A DNA stretch of 32,338 bases. Origin: Planctomycetota bacterium. GTDB taxonomy: Bacteria > Planctomycetota > Phycisphaerae > WQYP01. The translations under genes and the position numbers were made by a program. The stretch lies in NCBI GenBank assembly GCA_021810145.1, contig JAJZJL010000049.1, positions 1 through 32,338 on the forward strand, in the 5' to 3' direction. The first letter of the stretch is position 1, and each line of letters opens with the position of its first letter. The notes beneath the pieces are model-generated. The model saw only the letters and a program-made list of their open reading frames with translations, searched no databases and was not told where the DNA came from. Shown here piece by piece: positions 24,327 to 32,083 of this stretch.

Positions 24327-24658
24327 GTGCTGATCCTTCTCAAAGTGCAACCCCTGCGGAGATCACTTCCATCAAAGGTATGTCATTATTGTGCTCGGCC
24401 ATGCGTTTCTTGGCAAGACTTCCGGTACTTTCACCCCATATTTGCGTTCCACGGCAAAACCGGTGCCAGAGCGGCATGATGGGAAGGCATCATGCCGCAA
24501 AATGCCGGAAACGGCACGCAACAAACCCGCCGGTTACCCGGGCCGCCGGCCGGTCGATCAATCGGCGAGGTTGACCAACAGGGCACCAGTGATTCGGACG
24601 ATTTTTCCGCGTGCCGCGCGGTGGATCGCCTCTGCACGGCACCCGTGGCGAAGCGTTA
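24327..24658. other. Intergenic region with perfect 11-bp stem-loop
   Basis: No gene is seen. The main feature is the hairpin at 24471-24498. The area from 24520 to 24560 is rich in CCGG palindromes. Confidence 0.55.
24471..24498. promoter_or_regulatory. Perfect 11-bp inverted repeat (hairpin)
   Basis: GCGGCATGATG, loop GGAAGG, CATCATGCCGC: an uninterrupted 11-bp stem. It lies between the E2 stop and the oxidoreductase start, both on the minus strand. With no U-run on either side it is more likely an operator or mRNA-stabilising stem than an intrinsic terminator. Confidence 0.5.
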
Positions 24659-25954
24659 TTACACCAGCATGGCCAGCGGATTTTCCAGAACGGTTTTAAG
24701 TTTGCTTAAAAATTCCGCACCCAGCGCGCCATCAATAACCCGATGATCCGCGGACAGGGAGATGGTCATTACCTGAGCCGGGACGACCTGCCCGTTTTTG
24801 ACGATGGGCCGGGCCTCCGTACCGCCAATGGCCAGGATGGCCGCTTCCGGCGGATTGATAATCGCCTGGAATTCACGTATGCCGTACATCCCCAGATTGC
24901 TGATGGTAATGGTGCTGCCGGTCATCTGATCGGCTTTGAGTTTGCGGCTGCGGGCCAGTTGGGCCAACTGCTTGATTTCTTCCGACATCTGCCGAATGCC
25001 CTTGTTTTGCGCATCGCGAATCACCGGTACCACCAGCCCGTCTTCAATTGCGACGGCAATTCCGAGATTCACGCTGCCATGCTGGATGATGGCGGTTTCG
25101 GTAAAGCTTGCATTCACGGCCGGTAACTGCGCCACGCTGCTGGCCACCGCCCGGGCAATAAAATCAGTTACGGTCAGCTTGGTCGGTGCCAGTTGTTCAT
25201 TGGCGGCTTTGCGCAATTGCAGCAGCGCATCCATTACCACATCAATGGAGACATAAAAATGCGGCACGGTCTGCTTGGCCTGCAACAGTCGCCGCGCGAT
25301 GGTCTGGCGCATATTGTTCAGCGGTATGGTCCTGGCTTCCAGCTTGGCGGCCACGGGTGCGGGGGCCGCGGGTAATGCTGATTTGGCCGCGGCTGACGTT
25401 GCAGGCCTGGCGGAAGCGGTCCCGGCGGCGAGCACATCACGTTTGATAATCCGGCCGTCCGGCCCGGTGCCTTGCAGTGATTGAATGTCAATGCCTTTAT
25501 CGGCGGCGATTTTTCGAGCCAGGGGCGAACTGCGCACCGGGCGGGAAGCATCGGCTGATGGTGCGGGTGCCGGTGCCGGAGCCGGAGCCGCGGCAGGTGC
25601 CGGAACGGGTGCGGGTGTCGCAGCGGGTGTCGCGGCTGCAGGGGCCTGCGGGGCGGCCGCGGCCGATGATGAAGATTTTCCGCCTGCGGCTTTGGCCACA
25701 GCCGCCACATCTTCCTCGGGCTTGGCCAGCACCACAATCAATCCGCCCACGGGGATTTTTTCCCCTTCCTTCGCCACAATCCGGGCCACGGTTCCCGGTT
25801 CAAAGGCTTCCAGTTCCTGCGTGGCTTTGTCCGTTTCAACTTCGGCAATCACGTCGCCGGGCTTGATTTTTGCATTTTCCTTCTTGAGCCATTTCACCAG
25901 TGTGCCATCGGTCATGGTGTCGGATAGTTTCGGCATGGTAATTTCAATTGGCAT
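24659..25954 (-). CDS. Dihydrolipoyl acyltransferase (E2 of a 2-oxo acid dehydrogenase complex)
   Basis: A 431-residue E2 subunit, probably of pyruvate dehydrogenase, which transfers the acyl group from lipoate to CoA. The N-terminal lipoyl domain (1-78) carries the lipoylated Lys in ETDKATQELEA (K43). An Ala/Pro linker (about 95-138) follows, then the E1/E3-binding domain (139-174, RSSPLARKIAADKGID ... GPDGRIIKRDV), a second Ala/Pro linker and the catalytic domain (about 206-431) with SADHRVIDGALGAEF (H404, D408). All key residues are present. No E1 or E3 gene is next to it, which is unusual since these are often clustered. AAAGGA lies 8 nt before the ATG. Confidence 0.92.
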   Translation of the reverse strand: MPIEITMPKLSDTMTDGTLVKWLKKENAKIKPGDVIAEVETDKATQELEAFEPGTVARIVAKEGEKIPVGGLIVVLAKPEEDVAAVAKAAGGKSSSSAAAAPQAPAAATPAATPAPVPAPAAAPAPAPAPAPSADASRPVRSSPLARKIAADKGIDIQSLQGTGPDGRIIKRDVLAAGTASARPATSAAAKSALPAAPAPVAAKLEARTIPLNNMRQTIARRLLQAKQTVPHFYVSIDVVMDALLQLRKAANEQLAPTKLTVTDFIARAVASSVAQLPAVNASFTETAIIQHGSVNLGIAVAIEDGLVVPVIRDAQNKGIRQMSEEIKQLAQLARSRKLKADQMTGSTITISNLGMYGIREFQAIINPPEAAILAIGGTEARPIVKNGQVVPAQVMTISLSADHRVIDGALGAEFLSKLKTVLENPLAMLV

Positions 25955-26105
25955 TTTCTAAATCCTTTATCACTATTGGCCCGGGCCATCCAAGCCGTCG
26001 TTCATCGATATAGTTTATGCTCCCCGGACCGATTCGTTAAGCGCCGCACCGATAAAACCGCTTCATCTATTTGCAGTCGCATCAGGCCGCCGAGTTGTCA
26101 CAGCG

Positions 26106-26654
26106 TTATTCCACGGTGTCGAGTTTTCCCGTTTCAGGATGAATCATCAGTCCATGCACCACAATTTCCCGGGGCAGCAGAGGGTGCTTACGAATTAAAT
26201 TAACGCTTTTATGCACGGCGTCTTCCACCCGGTCAAAGCCTTTGAGCCAGCTTTCCAGATCAATTCCCGCATTGCGCAGCGTGTCAATGACGTCATCGGA
26301 TATGCCGCGCTGCCGCACTTTTTTCAGCACCCGGTCGCTTTCCAGTCCGGTCATGCCGCAATCATGATGGCCAATAACCAGAATTTCCTCGGCACCCAAT
26401 TCATAAACCGCCACGAGCACACTGCGCATAATGGAACCAAACGGATGCGCTACCACCGCCCCGGCACTTTTAATAAGTTTGATATCACCATTGCGCAAGT
26501 TCATGGCCCGCGGCAGCAACTCCACAAGGCGGGTATCCATACAGGTAATAATAACAAGTTTTTTATTGGGAAATTTGTCGGTCTTGAACGCCTCATACGC
26601 TTTGGACGCCACAAATTCCCGGTTAAACGCCAAAATATCCGGAACCATCGACAT
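26106..26654 (-). CDS. Beta-class carbonic anhydrase
   Basis: A 182-residue enzyme interconverting CO2 and bicarbonate in the cytoplasm. Zinc ligands are C38 (in ITCMDTR), H96 and C99 (in GHHDCGM); the Asp-Arg dyad D40/R42 is present. The small size and spacing fit the short beta-CA subgroup. No signal peptide is present. AGGAG lies 6 nt before the ATG at 26654. Confidence 0.92.
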   Translation of the reverse strand: MSMVPDILAFNREFVASKAYEAFKTDKFPNKKLVIITCMDTRLVELLPRAMNLRNGDIKLIKSAGAVVAHPFGSIMRSVLVAVYELGAEEILVIGHHDCGMTGLESDRVLKKVRQRGISDDVIDTLRNAGIDLESWLKGFDRVEDAVHKSVNLIRKHPLLPREIVVHGLMIHPETGKLDTVE

Positions 26655-26787
26655 GTGATTCTCCTGCCCAGGTAAGCCATCAGCTTATGCGCTTACGCAT
26701 CCGCTGGCAAACGAGTTGATATATTGGCGAAAGTCTGCCCGCCGGCGGCTATTTTGCCATGTGCGCGCAACACACCCCACCACATGG

Positions 26788-26805
26788 CTCCGGGCTTGCC
26801 CGGAG
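26788..26805. repeat. REP-like hairpin downstream of the RAYT gene
   Basis: CTCCGGG, loop CTTG, CCCGGAG: a 7-bp perfect stem with 4-nt loop, 30 bp beyond the transposase stop codon. A second TCTCCGGG follows directly. It shares the CCGGGCTTGCCCGG core with 27487-27500 on the other side of the gene. Confidence 0.6.
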
Positions 26806-26835
26806 TCTCCGGGAAAATTCGCCGAACCATCCAAT

Positions 26836-27423
26836 TCATGCACGCGGCGGCGTGATCCAATCAAAGGGATCCGCGGCCATGCCACGGCGAATATTATGAT
26901 TGACAATGTAATTCCTGGCCGCCCGCACGGCCGGCCAGTCAAATAAAAACACCCGCCAAAAGCCTCCCGTCCACACGCGTTGGCCGGGGTCCCCATCGGC
27001 CAGGCCGATGCGGCTGCTGGACTTTCCTTTTGCCCGGCCAACAAATCGGCTGACCGGCTCCGCATTTGCCGCAAGCAGCAGGTGAACATGCTGCTTCTCC
27101 AGCGCGGCAGCGTACACAGTCCACGCTGCCGCTGGAACACCACCGGCAACGCCCACCTGTGGGCCGCCACCAATATTTTCCGCCACACTGGCCGCAAGCA
27201 AATTGATCTCAGCATCGCGCAAATACTTTGGCTGCCCCTTGGCCATGCTTATGGCGGCCTGGCGTGTGGCTTCATCACCGGCATTGATCTGGTGCCCGTC
27301 GCGCACAAGCTGCCCGTAAAAATCAAACAACGGCGACCAGTGGCCGCGCTGATCCCCCGGCAACCATGATAAATACGTCGTCCAGACCGTTATGAATGGC
27401 CAATGTCCTACCCCACGTTTCAA
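26836..27423 (-). CDS. REP-associated tyrosine transposase (RAYT, Y1 family)
   Basis: A 195-residue single-domain Y1/HUH transposase of the REP-associated (TnpA-REP) type. The N-terminus HWPFITVWTTYLSWLPGD is the typical family opening. The metal-binding HUH motif is in KQHVHLLL, and the catalytic Tyr is probably that of RNYIVNHNIRRG near the C-terminus. These enzymes nick at and mobilise or disperse REP hairpins. The frame has no ATG start: a TGA closes it upstream and the first usable codon is TTG at 27423 with GAGGGA about 6 nt before it. Matching CCGGGCTTGCCCGG hairpins lie on both sides, so the gene appears to sit in its own REP pair. All expected motifs are intact. Confidence 0.85.
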   Translation of the reverse strand: MKRGVGHWPFITVWTTYLSWLPGDQRGHWSPLFDFYGQLVRDGHQINAGDEATRQAAISMAKGQPKYLRDAEINLLAASVAENIGGGPQVGVAGGVPAAAWTVYAAALEKQHVHLLLAANAEPVSRFVGRAKGKSSSRIGLADGDPGQRVWTGGFWRVFLFDWPAVRAARNYIVNHNIRRGMAADPFDWITPPRA

Positions 27424-27486
27424 CAGATTCCCTCATGCCACCAATTGTAATTCCCCCATCCCACCCCCGCCACCAAACAAATACCC

Positions 27487-27500
27487 CCGGGCTTGCCCGG
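27487..27500. repeat. REP-like hairpin upstream of the RAYT gene
   Basis: CCGGG, loop CTTG, CCCGG, followed by AG. Same core as 26788-26805. Shortly after comes AACCCGGAGTTCC, which can also pair with the CTCCGGG-type arm. Confidence 0.6.
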
Positions 27501-27626
27501 AGCTCCCAACCCGGAGTTCCCCAACCCCACGGCGATTTTCGGTGTCAAGACTGCCAGCGTGTTGTTTGGTTATAATGTGGCCATGGTTTGCCCGGTGAAA
27601 TTGTTACAGGTTTTGAGATTGCCCGC

Positions 27627-27786
27627 ATGAAGAAACGTATCGTGATGATTGCAGGGCCTGACGGCGCAGGAAAAACAACCTTTGCAAGGGAGTTTCTCCC
27701 CAATGAGTTCGATTGTCCGCATTTCGGTGCTTCGTGATAGCCCCAGTAACGCACCGGGAATGCTTGAAGCAGGAGAAAACACATGA
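27627..27786 (+). pseudogene. Zeta-toxin-like kinase, internally deleted remnant
   Basis: The first 34 codons read as the start of a zeta-toxin-family P-loop kinase (MKKRIVMIAG, Walker A GPDGAGKT, then FAREFLPNEFDCPHF) and stop at TGA 27735. In another frame, from about 27727 to TGA 27784, the sequence reads DSPSNAPGMLEAGENT, which fits the usual C-terminal end of the same family (a DNSG.AP..LE.GE-like pattern). About 150-170 residues between are missing, so an internal deletion with a frame shift removed the gene's body. The stop overlaps the next ATG by 4 nt (ATGA), preserving the old operon junction. Confidence 0.65.
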
Positions 27787-27902
27787 ACAGGCCGATATCG
27801 GAAAATGACCCATTTATTGTCGGCACAATGGCGGCGATGCGTCGTGCGGCACGCCCCGAAGGCCGATCGCTCCAGACGAAGACTGCGGAGACCGACACAT
27901 GA
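27783..27902 (+). pseudogene. Truncated small partner of the zeta-like kinase
   Basis: A 39-codon frame MNRPISENDPFIVGTMAAMRRAA..., overlapping the kinase remnant by 4 nt. Small proteins with an A.RRAA-type helix commonly accompany zeta-like kinases; after RRAA the sequence no longer looks like them, so it is probably frameshifted or truncated. Function, if any, is unknown. Confidence 0.45.
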
Positions 27903-28044
27903 TCCTAGCCGCCTCCCCGTATCGTTATCCGTGATGACCGGTGACTTTGTATCCCAGCGTGGCGACCGGGTCGGCGTGGTTGGCTTTGGACTGGACGATG
28001 AACTGTTGAAATTGAAGGGCAACTAAATCAGGAATGGGACGTGA

Positions 28045-28893
28045 ATGCCTTGGACTTCGGAACACATTAAATGGCTGGTCGACACCGGCGAACGACTGAA
28101 GACCGCCGACGGCAAGGAGGTTGAGGTCTGGGAGTTCCGTCATTTGAAGGACGAGGCAGTGCTTTCGGCCTGGGCGAAACACTTCCGGAATCACTACTGT
28201 CTGGATACAGATATCGATTTCCTTCGGGGCGCACTTCCGCGACCGGATTATCTGACCAATATCAAGTTCCCTTGCAGCACATCCAAACTCGGCCGGGGAA
28301 TCAGAGCAGGAGATTTTGGGGAAATTCTGGTTTCCGATTACCTGCAATGGTGTCTCGGTTACTGGGTACCCAGGGTACGGTGGTCATCAAAGAGTGTTCG
28401 GGATGAATCGCCCAGGGGCAGCGATGTCATTGGATTCCAGTTTCATAAACAAAACGGCGAAGCCTCCACAGAGGACGTGTTGTTTGCCTTTGAATCCAAG
28501 ACAAAATTCTCCGCCTCTAAAATCAACCGCCTGCAAGATGCCATCAACGATTCCGCCAAGGATCACATTCGAATCGATGAATCGCTGAACTTCATCAAGC
28601 AAAAGCTCTTTGAGAAAAGGGAAATCGATCAGGCTCAAAGGATCGAGAGATTTCAAAGCCCTGTAGATAGGCCCTACAAGGAAACCTACGGCGCTGCGGC
28701 CATCATTTCAGAAGAATGTTTCGACGCCGAAGAATTGGCTTCGGCAGACTGCGGGAAAATTCCCAAGTCAGCAAAATCTAAGGAGGTCTTTCCTCATCCT
28801 AAGGGCGACAGCCTTGTCCTCTTGGTTATCAAGGGACTCGACATGATGAAACTTGTCCACGAGCTCTACAGGAGGGCTGCGGATGAGGCCTGA
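28045..28893 (+). CDS. hamA: Hachiman defence nuclease HamA (DUF1837)
   Basis: A 282-residue DUF1837 protein, the effector of the Hachiman anti-phage system. Published work on HamA describes a PD-(D/E)xK-type nuclease held in check by the HamB helicase and released on DNA damage. Here the candidate active site is E93 (in RAGDFGEILVSDYL), D127 (in RGSDVIGF) and E150-x-K152 (in FAFESKTK), so it appears catalytically intact. The C-terminal part (about 215-280) has GAAAIISEE and LVLLVIKGLDMMKLVHELYRRA, probably contacting HamB. The start has AGGA/GGGA just upstream. Its end overlaps hamB by 11 nt, implying translational coupling. Decayed toxin-like genes precede it and an IS630 transposase follows hamB. 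Confidence 0.9.
   Translation: MPWTSEHIKWLVDTGERLKTADGKEVEVWEFRHLKDEAVLSAWAKHFRNHYCLDTDIDFLRGALPRPDYLTNIKFPCSTSKLGRGIRAGDFGEILVSDYLQWCLGYWVPRVRWSSKSVRDESPRGSDVIGFQFHKQNGEASTEDVLFAFESKTKFSASKINRLQDAINDSAKDHIRIDESLNFIKQKLFEKREIDQAQRIERFQSPVDRPYKETYGAAAIISEECFDAEELASADCGKIPKSAKSKEVFPHPKGDSLVLLVIKGLDMMKLVHELYRRAADEA
28870..28875 (+). promoter_or_regulatory. Ribosome-binding site fixing the hamB start
   Basis: AGGAGG inside the last codons of hamA, 7 nt before ATG 28883. A TTG start at 28853 gives a longer frame but has no such site. Confidence 0.75.
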
Positions 28894-31800
28894 TAGAAAA
28901 TCCAATCGTCTTTTGGGTGTTACTCGATCAAAAGCAAAGATGATCGAGTACAATGTACCTGAAGAATATCAGGGGATAGATTTATCACTACATCCAAATA
29001 AGCTCTTCACCGTCTCGATTGGCCTGCTGGGTGACCTCGCCGCTGCAATCAACCGGGAGGAGTCAGATCGCGACCCCCTCCCGGAGCTGAAAACCAATCT
29101 GCTATTTTCCGCCCGCTTTTTCGACTCCTATCTCCAGTCAAAGCTGAACGAGACACTTGATCCATACCTCGTGCTTCTGGGCTCTGCTTCCTATTACCTG
29201 TGCGATCTGCCTGGGAGCTCATCGGTATTGGCGAAGCGCATCGATGGCGACTGCCCGGACCTAGATGGCGATGGTTTGGAGGACCTGTTGCTCTGGTTGC
29301 TGCAGGCCGATCTGGGACCCTATTCTGGTGGAGCTGAGGGGCCGTTCGGCGGATTAATCGACGGGATTTCAAAGTGGATTCTCCAGTTTTTTGAGGATGG
29401 GAGCGGCGAAGAAAATCTTCTCGATTTGACCACGAAGCTGCGGGACGCCGTCTATGAGTTCGGCACACCCAGGCAACTTCTGTTTGGTGATGTGATCGCG
29501 GCCGTTCTGAGGAAAAAGTTGGAGAATTCCGCCTGGAAGGCGTTACCATCATATTCCGGGCTGCCCCGCGGCAAATGGCTCCATGCGCTGCAAAAGGATT
29601 CGTTCATCAAGGAACTTTGGCCTGCGCAACACCTTTTGGGCCAAGCGGATGTTCTCAAAGGCGAGTCTGCCATCGTTCAGATGCCCACCAGCGCTGGCAA
29701 AACGAAGGCAACGGAGCTGATCCTTCGAAGCGCGTTCCTGGCTGGGCGCGTATCACTGGCCCTCATCATCGCCCCGTTCCGGGCGCTGTGCCGTGAGATC
29801 AAGGACAGCCTCGCCGAGGCCTTCCACAACGAAACCACCAAGGTGGATGAATTGTCCGATGCCCTACAGACCGACTTCGAGGTTGCCGAACTTCTGGGGC
29901 ACCAACAGATCCTGGTCGTAACCCCCGAGAAACTGCTCTACGTCCTTCGGCACGCTCCGGAACTGGCCGCCCAGGTTGGCCTGTTGGTTTTTGATGAAGG
30001 CCACCAGTTCGACAGCGGCACCCGAGGCATCACATACGAACTGCTTCTGACGTCACTACGCTCCATGATTCCCAAAGGAACCCAGAAGGTGCTGATCTCA
30101 GCGGTCATCAGCAACGCCGAGGCTGTCGGAGAATGGCTGAACGGGAACCCCAATGTCGTCGAAGGCACAACCCTGATTCCGACTTTCAGATCGGTCGGAT
30201 TTGCGAGCTGGCCCGATCAGTTGGGAAAGATCGAGTACGTCGACAGCCGTGACGCCGAACAAAGTGAGTTTTTCGTTCCGAGGGTGATCGAAAGGTCCAA
30301 ACTCGGAAGGAAGGGGCGGGAAAGGACGGATCGCTTTTTCCCTGAAAAAACGGACGGGCAGGCTATCGCACTTTACCTCGGTCTGAAATTGGTCCCGAAT
30401 GGCAGCATCGCTGTTTTCTGCGGGCGGAAGTCGACAGCGGCCAGCGTCTGTGAAAAGGCCGTCGATATTATCGAGCGAGATGCAAAGCTGGCCTTGCCGT
30501 CAAATTTTTCAGACGCCCAGGAAGTTGCGAGGCTAGCACATCTGCATACCGAGAATCTCGGCGATGGCGCTCCGGCGTCCCAGAGCGCGGCACACGGCAT
30601 TTTTTCCCATCATGGCAATACGCCTCATGGTATTCGGCTGGCGGTGGAGCATGCCATGCGTGACGGCCTTGTGCGATTCGTGGTTTGTACCTCGACTTTG
30701 GCGCAGGGCGTAAACCTTCCGATTCGATACCTCATCGTTACCAGTGTCTACCAGGGCCTGGAACGCATCAAGGTTCGAGATTTCCATAACCTCATCGGCC
30801 GAGCGGGCCGAGCCGGGATGCATACCGAAGGCAGCATCCTGTTTGCCGATCCGGTGATCTTTGACAACCGGAAGGCCCGTAACGGCAAATGGCGCTGGGA
30901 CCAGGTGAAAGAGCTTTTGGAACCGCGCAATTCTGAGCCATGCATCAGCAATCTTCTTTCGATCTTCGACCCCATCAGGAGCGATGACGAGAAAGATACC
31001 GTCACTATGGAGGCACTGGATTTTGCCAGGGTCTATATCGACGGTCCTGACGAAGTGGCCAAGCTGGCTGCGGGGATAGCCGCACGACATGGAGACAAAA
31101 AATTCTCCCGAGACGGTGTCGAGCGGCAAATCGCTTGGAGAGTCAGCCTAATCTGTGCAATCGAGAGCTTCCTGCTATCTCATTGGGATGAATCTGAAAA
31201 TGGTCTTTCGGAAGCGGATGTGGCCCGCCTGGCCGAAGGGACGCTGGCTTTCTTCCTGACTGATGATCAGAAAAAGGAGCATATCCGCGAGTTGTTTCAG
31301 CTTCTCGCTGGGAACATCTCTGCAAACATCACAGATCCGGCTCGCCGTAAAATCTATGGCCGGACGCTTTACGGCATTCAAGATGCCCAAGCCATTGAGG
31401 GATGGGTCCAAACCAATGCCGACAGTCTGCTTACGATTGTTGATGAAACAGACGCGCTCGATCTTGCCTGGCCATTGCTTACCCGGCATATCAACAGTGG
31501 CGTATTCAGCAAGTTCGATAAGCCGGAGGTGCTAAGGGAAACCGCCCATGGGTGGATCAGTGGAATGCCCTTCAGTGATCTCCTGAAAATCATCCGTAAG
31601 CGAAAAGCCAAGATGATATGGGGCACCCGCCGGAGGGAGTTCAAAATCGATCACGTCGTCGACCTCTGCGAAGGGACGCTGGCTTATGACGGAGCGCTCG
31701 TTGTAGGCGCTGTGTGCGAATTCATCGAAACCCTGGACCGAGATGACACTGGAGACCTGATCAATCACCTGCAGCTTTTTCAAAAGCGCCTGAAATATGG

Positions 31801-32005
31801 TCTGCCGACCAAAACCACCATTGCCCTTTACGAGCTTGGCTTTTCGGACCGCGTCATTGCTCAGGATATTGCCACATCCTTGAACCTGGATGCGACCCAG
31901 AAGAAGGATCTCGTGAAGGCGCTGAAAAAAGACCGGGACGGAGCCAGGGCGGTAATGGAGAAATACCCAAGCTATTTCCGGGAGAGGATGAATGAACTCC
32001 TGTAG
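28883..32005 (+). CDS. hamB: Hachiman defence helicase HamB
   Basis: A 1040-residue superfamily 2 helicase, partner of HamA. An N-terminal domain of about 240 residues precedes the motor. Walker A is MPTSAGKT (267-274), motif II DEGH (371-374), motif III lies in LISAVISN, and motif VI is NLIGRAGRAG (636-645), the pattern of Ski2-like helicases. The C-terminal 350 residues are mostly helical and end DGARAVMEKYPSYFRERMNELL. In studied Hachiman systems HamB monitors DNA and releases HamA nuclease when the genome is damaged; by homology this pair should do the same. Motifs look intact and the length is in the family's range. The start is at the AGGAGG-preceded ATG overlapping hamA. Confidence 0.9.
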   Translation: MRPDRKSNRLLGVTRSKAKMIEYNVPEEYQGIDLSLHPNKLFTVSIGLLGDLAAAINREESDRDPLPELKTNLLFSARFFDSYLQSKLNETLDPYLVLLGSASYYLCDLPGSSSVLAKRIDGDCPDLDGDGLEDLLLWLLQADLGPYSGGAEGPFGGLIDGISKWILQFFEDGSGEENLLDLTTKLRDAVYEFGTPRQLLFGDVIAAVLRKKLENSAWKALPSYSGLPRGKWLHALQKDSFIKELWPAQHLLGQADVLKGESAIVQMPTSAGKTKATELILRSAFLAGRVSLALIIAPFRALCREIKDSLAEAFHNETTKVDELSDALQTDFEVAELLGHQQILVVTPEKLLYVLRHAPELAAQVGLLVFDEGHQFDSGTRGITYELLLTSLRSMIPKGTQKVLISAVISNAEAVGEWLNGNPNVVEGTTLIPTFRSVGFASWPDQLGKIEYVDSRDAEQSEFFVPRVIERSKLGRKGRERTDRFFPEKTDGQAIALYLGLKLVPNGSIAVFCGRKSTAASVCEKAVDIIERDAKLALPSNFSDAQEVARLAHLHTENLGDGAPASQSAAHGIFSHHGNTPHGIRLAVEHAMRDGLVRFVVCTSTLAQGVNLPIRYLIVTSVYQGLERIKVRDFHNLIGRAGRAGMHTEGSILFADPVIFDNRKARNGKWRWDQVKELLEPRNSEPCISNLLSIFDPIRSDDEKDTVTMEALDFARVYIDGPDEVAKLAAGIAARHGDKKFSRDGVERQIAWRVSLICAIESFLLSHWDESENGLSEADVARLAEGTLAFFLTDDQKKEHIRELFQLLAGNISANITDPARRKIYGRTLYGIQDAQAIEGWVQTNADSLLTIVDETDALDLAWPLLTRHINSGVFSKFDKPEVLRETAHGWISGMPFSDLLKIIRKRKAKMIWGTRRREFKIDHVVDLCEGTLAYDGALVVGAVCEFIETLDRDDTGDLINHLQLFQKRLKYGLPTKTTIALYELGFSDRVIAQDIATSLNLDATQKKDLVKALKKDRDGARAVMEKYPSYFRERMNELL

Positions 32006-32083
32006 CGGGAAACGCAATCAACGCGGACCGAAACGGGGACGCATTTAGTATCGACATTTTCCGATGGATATGGTAGTGCTCTG

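Larger units (their letters stand above)
27424..28044. other. Region between transposase and Hachiman locus, mostly gene remnants
   Basis: Contains a REP-like hairpin, an internally deleted zeta-like kinase gene (27627-27786), its truncated small partner (27783-27902) and a 30-codon frame (27934-28026, MTGDFVSQRGDRVGV...) ending 18 nt before hamA. The last has no recognisable family. Confidence 0.6.

Noticed and set aside
27934-28026. 30-codon frame directly before hamA as a third defence gene
   Set aside because: Too short and without recognisable features or a good ribosome-binding site; more likely a remnant.
28853-28882. TTG start giving a 1050-residue HamB
   Set aside because: The ATG at 28883 has AGGAGG at ideal spacing; the TTG has none.
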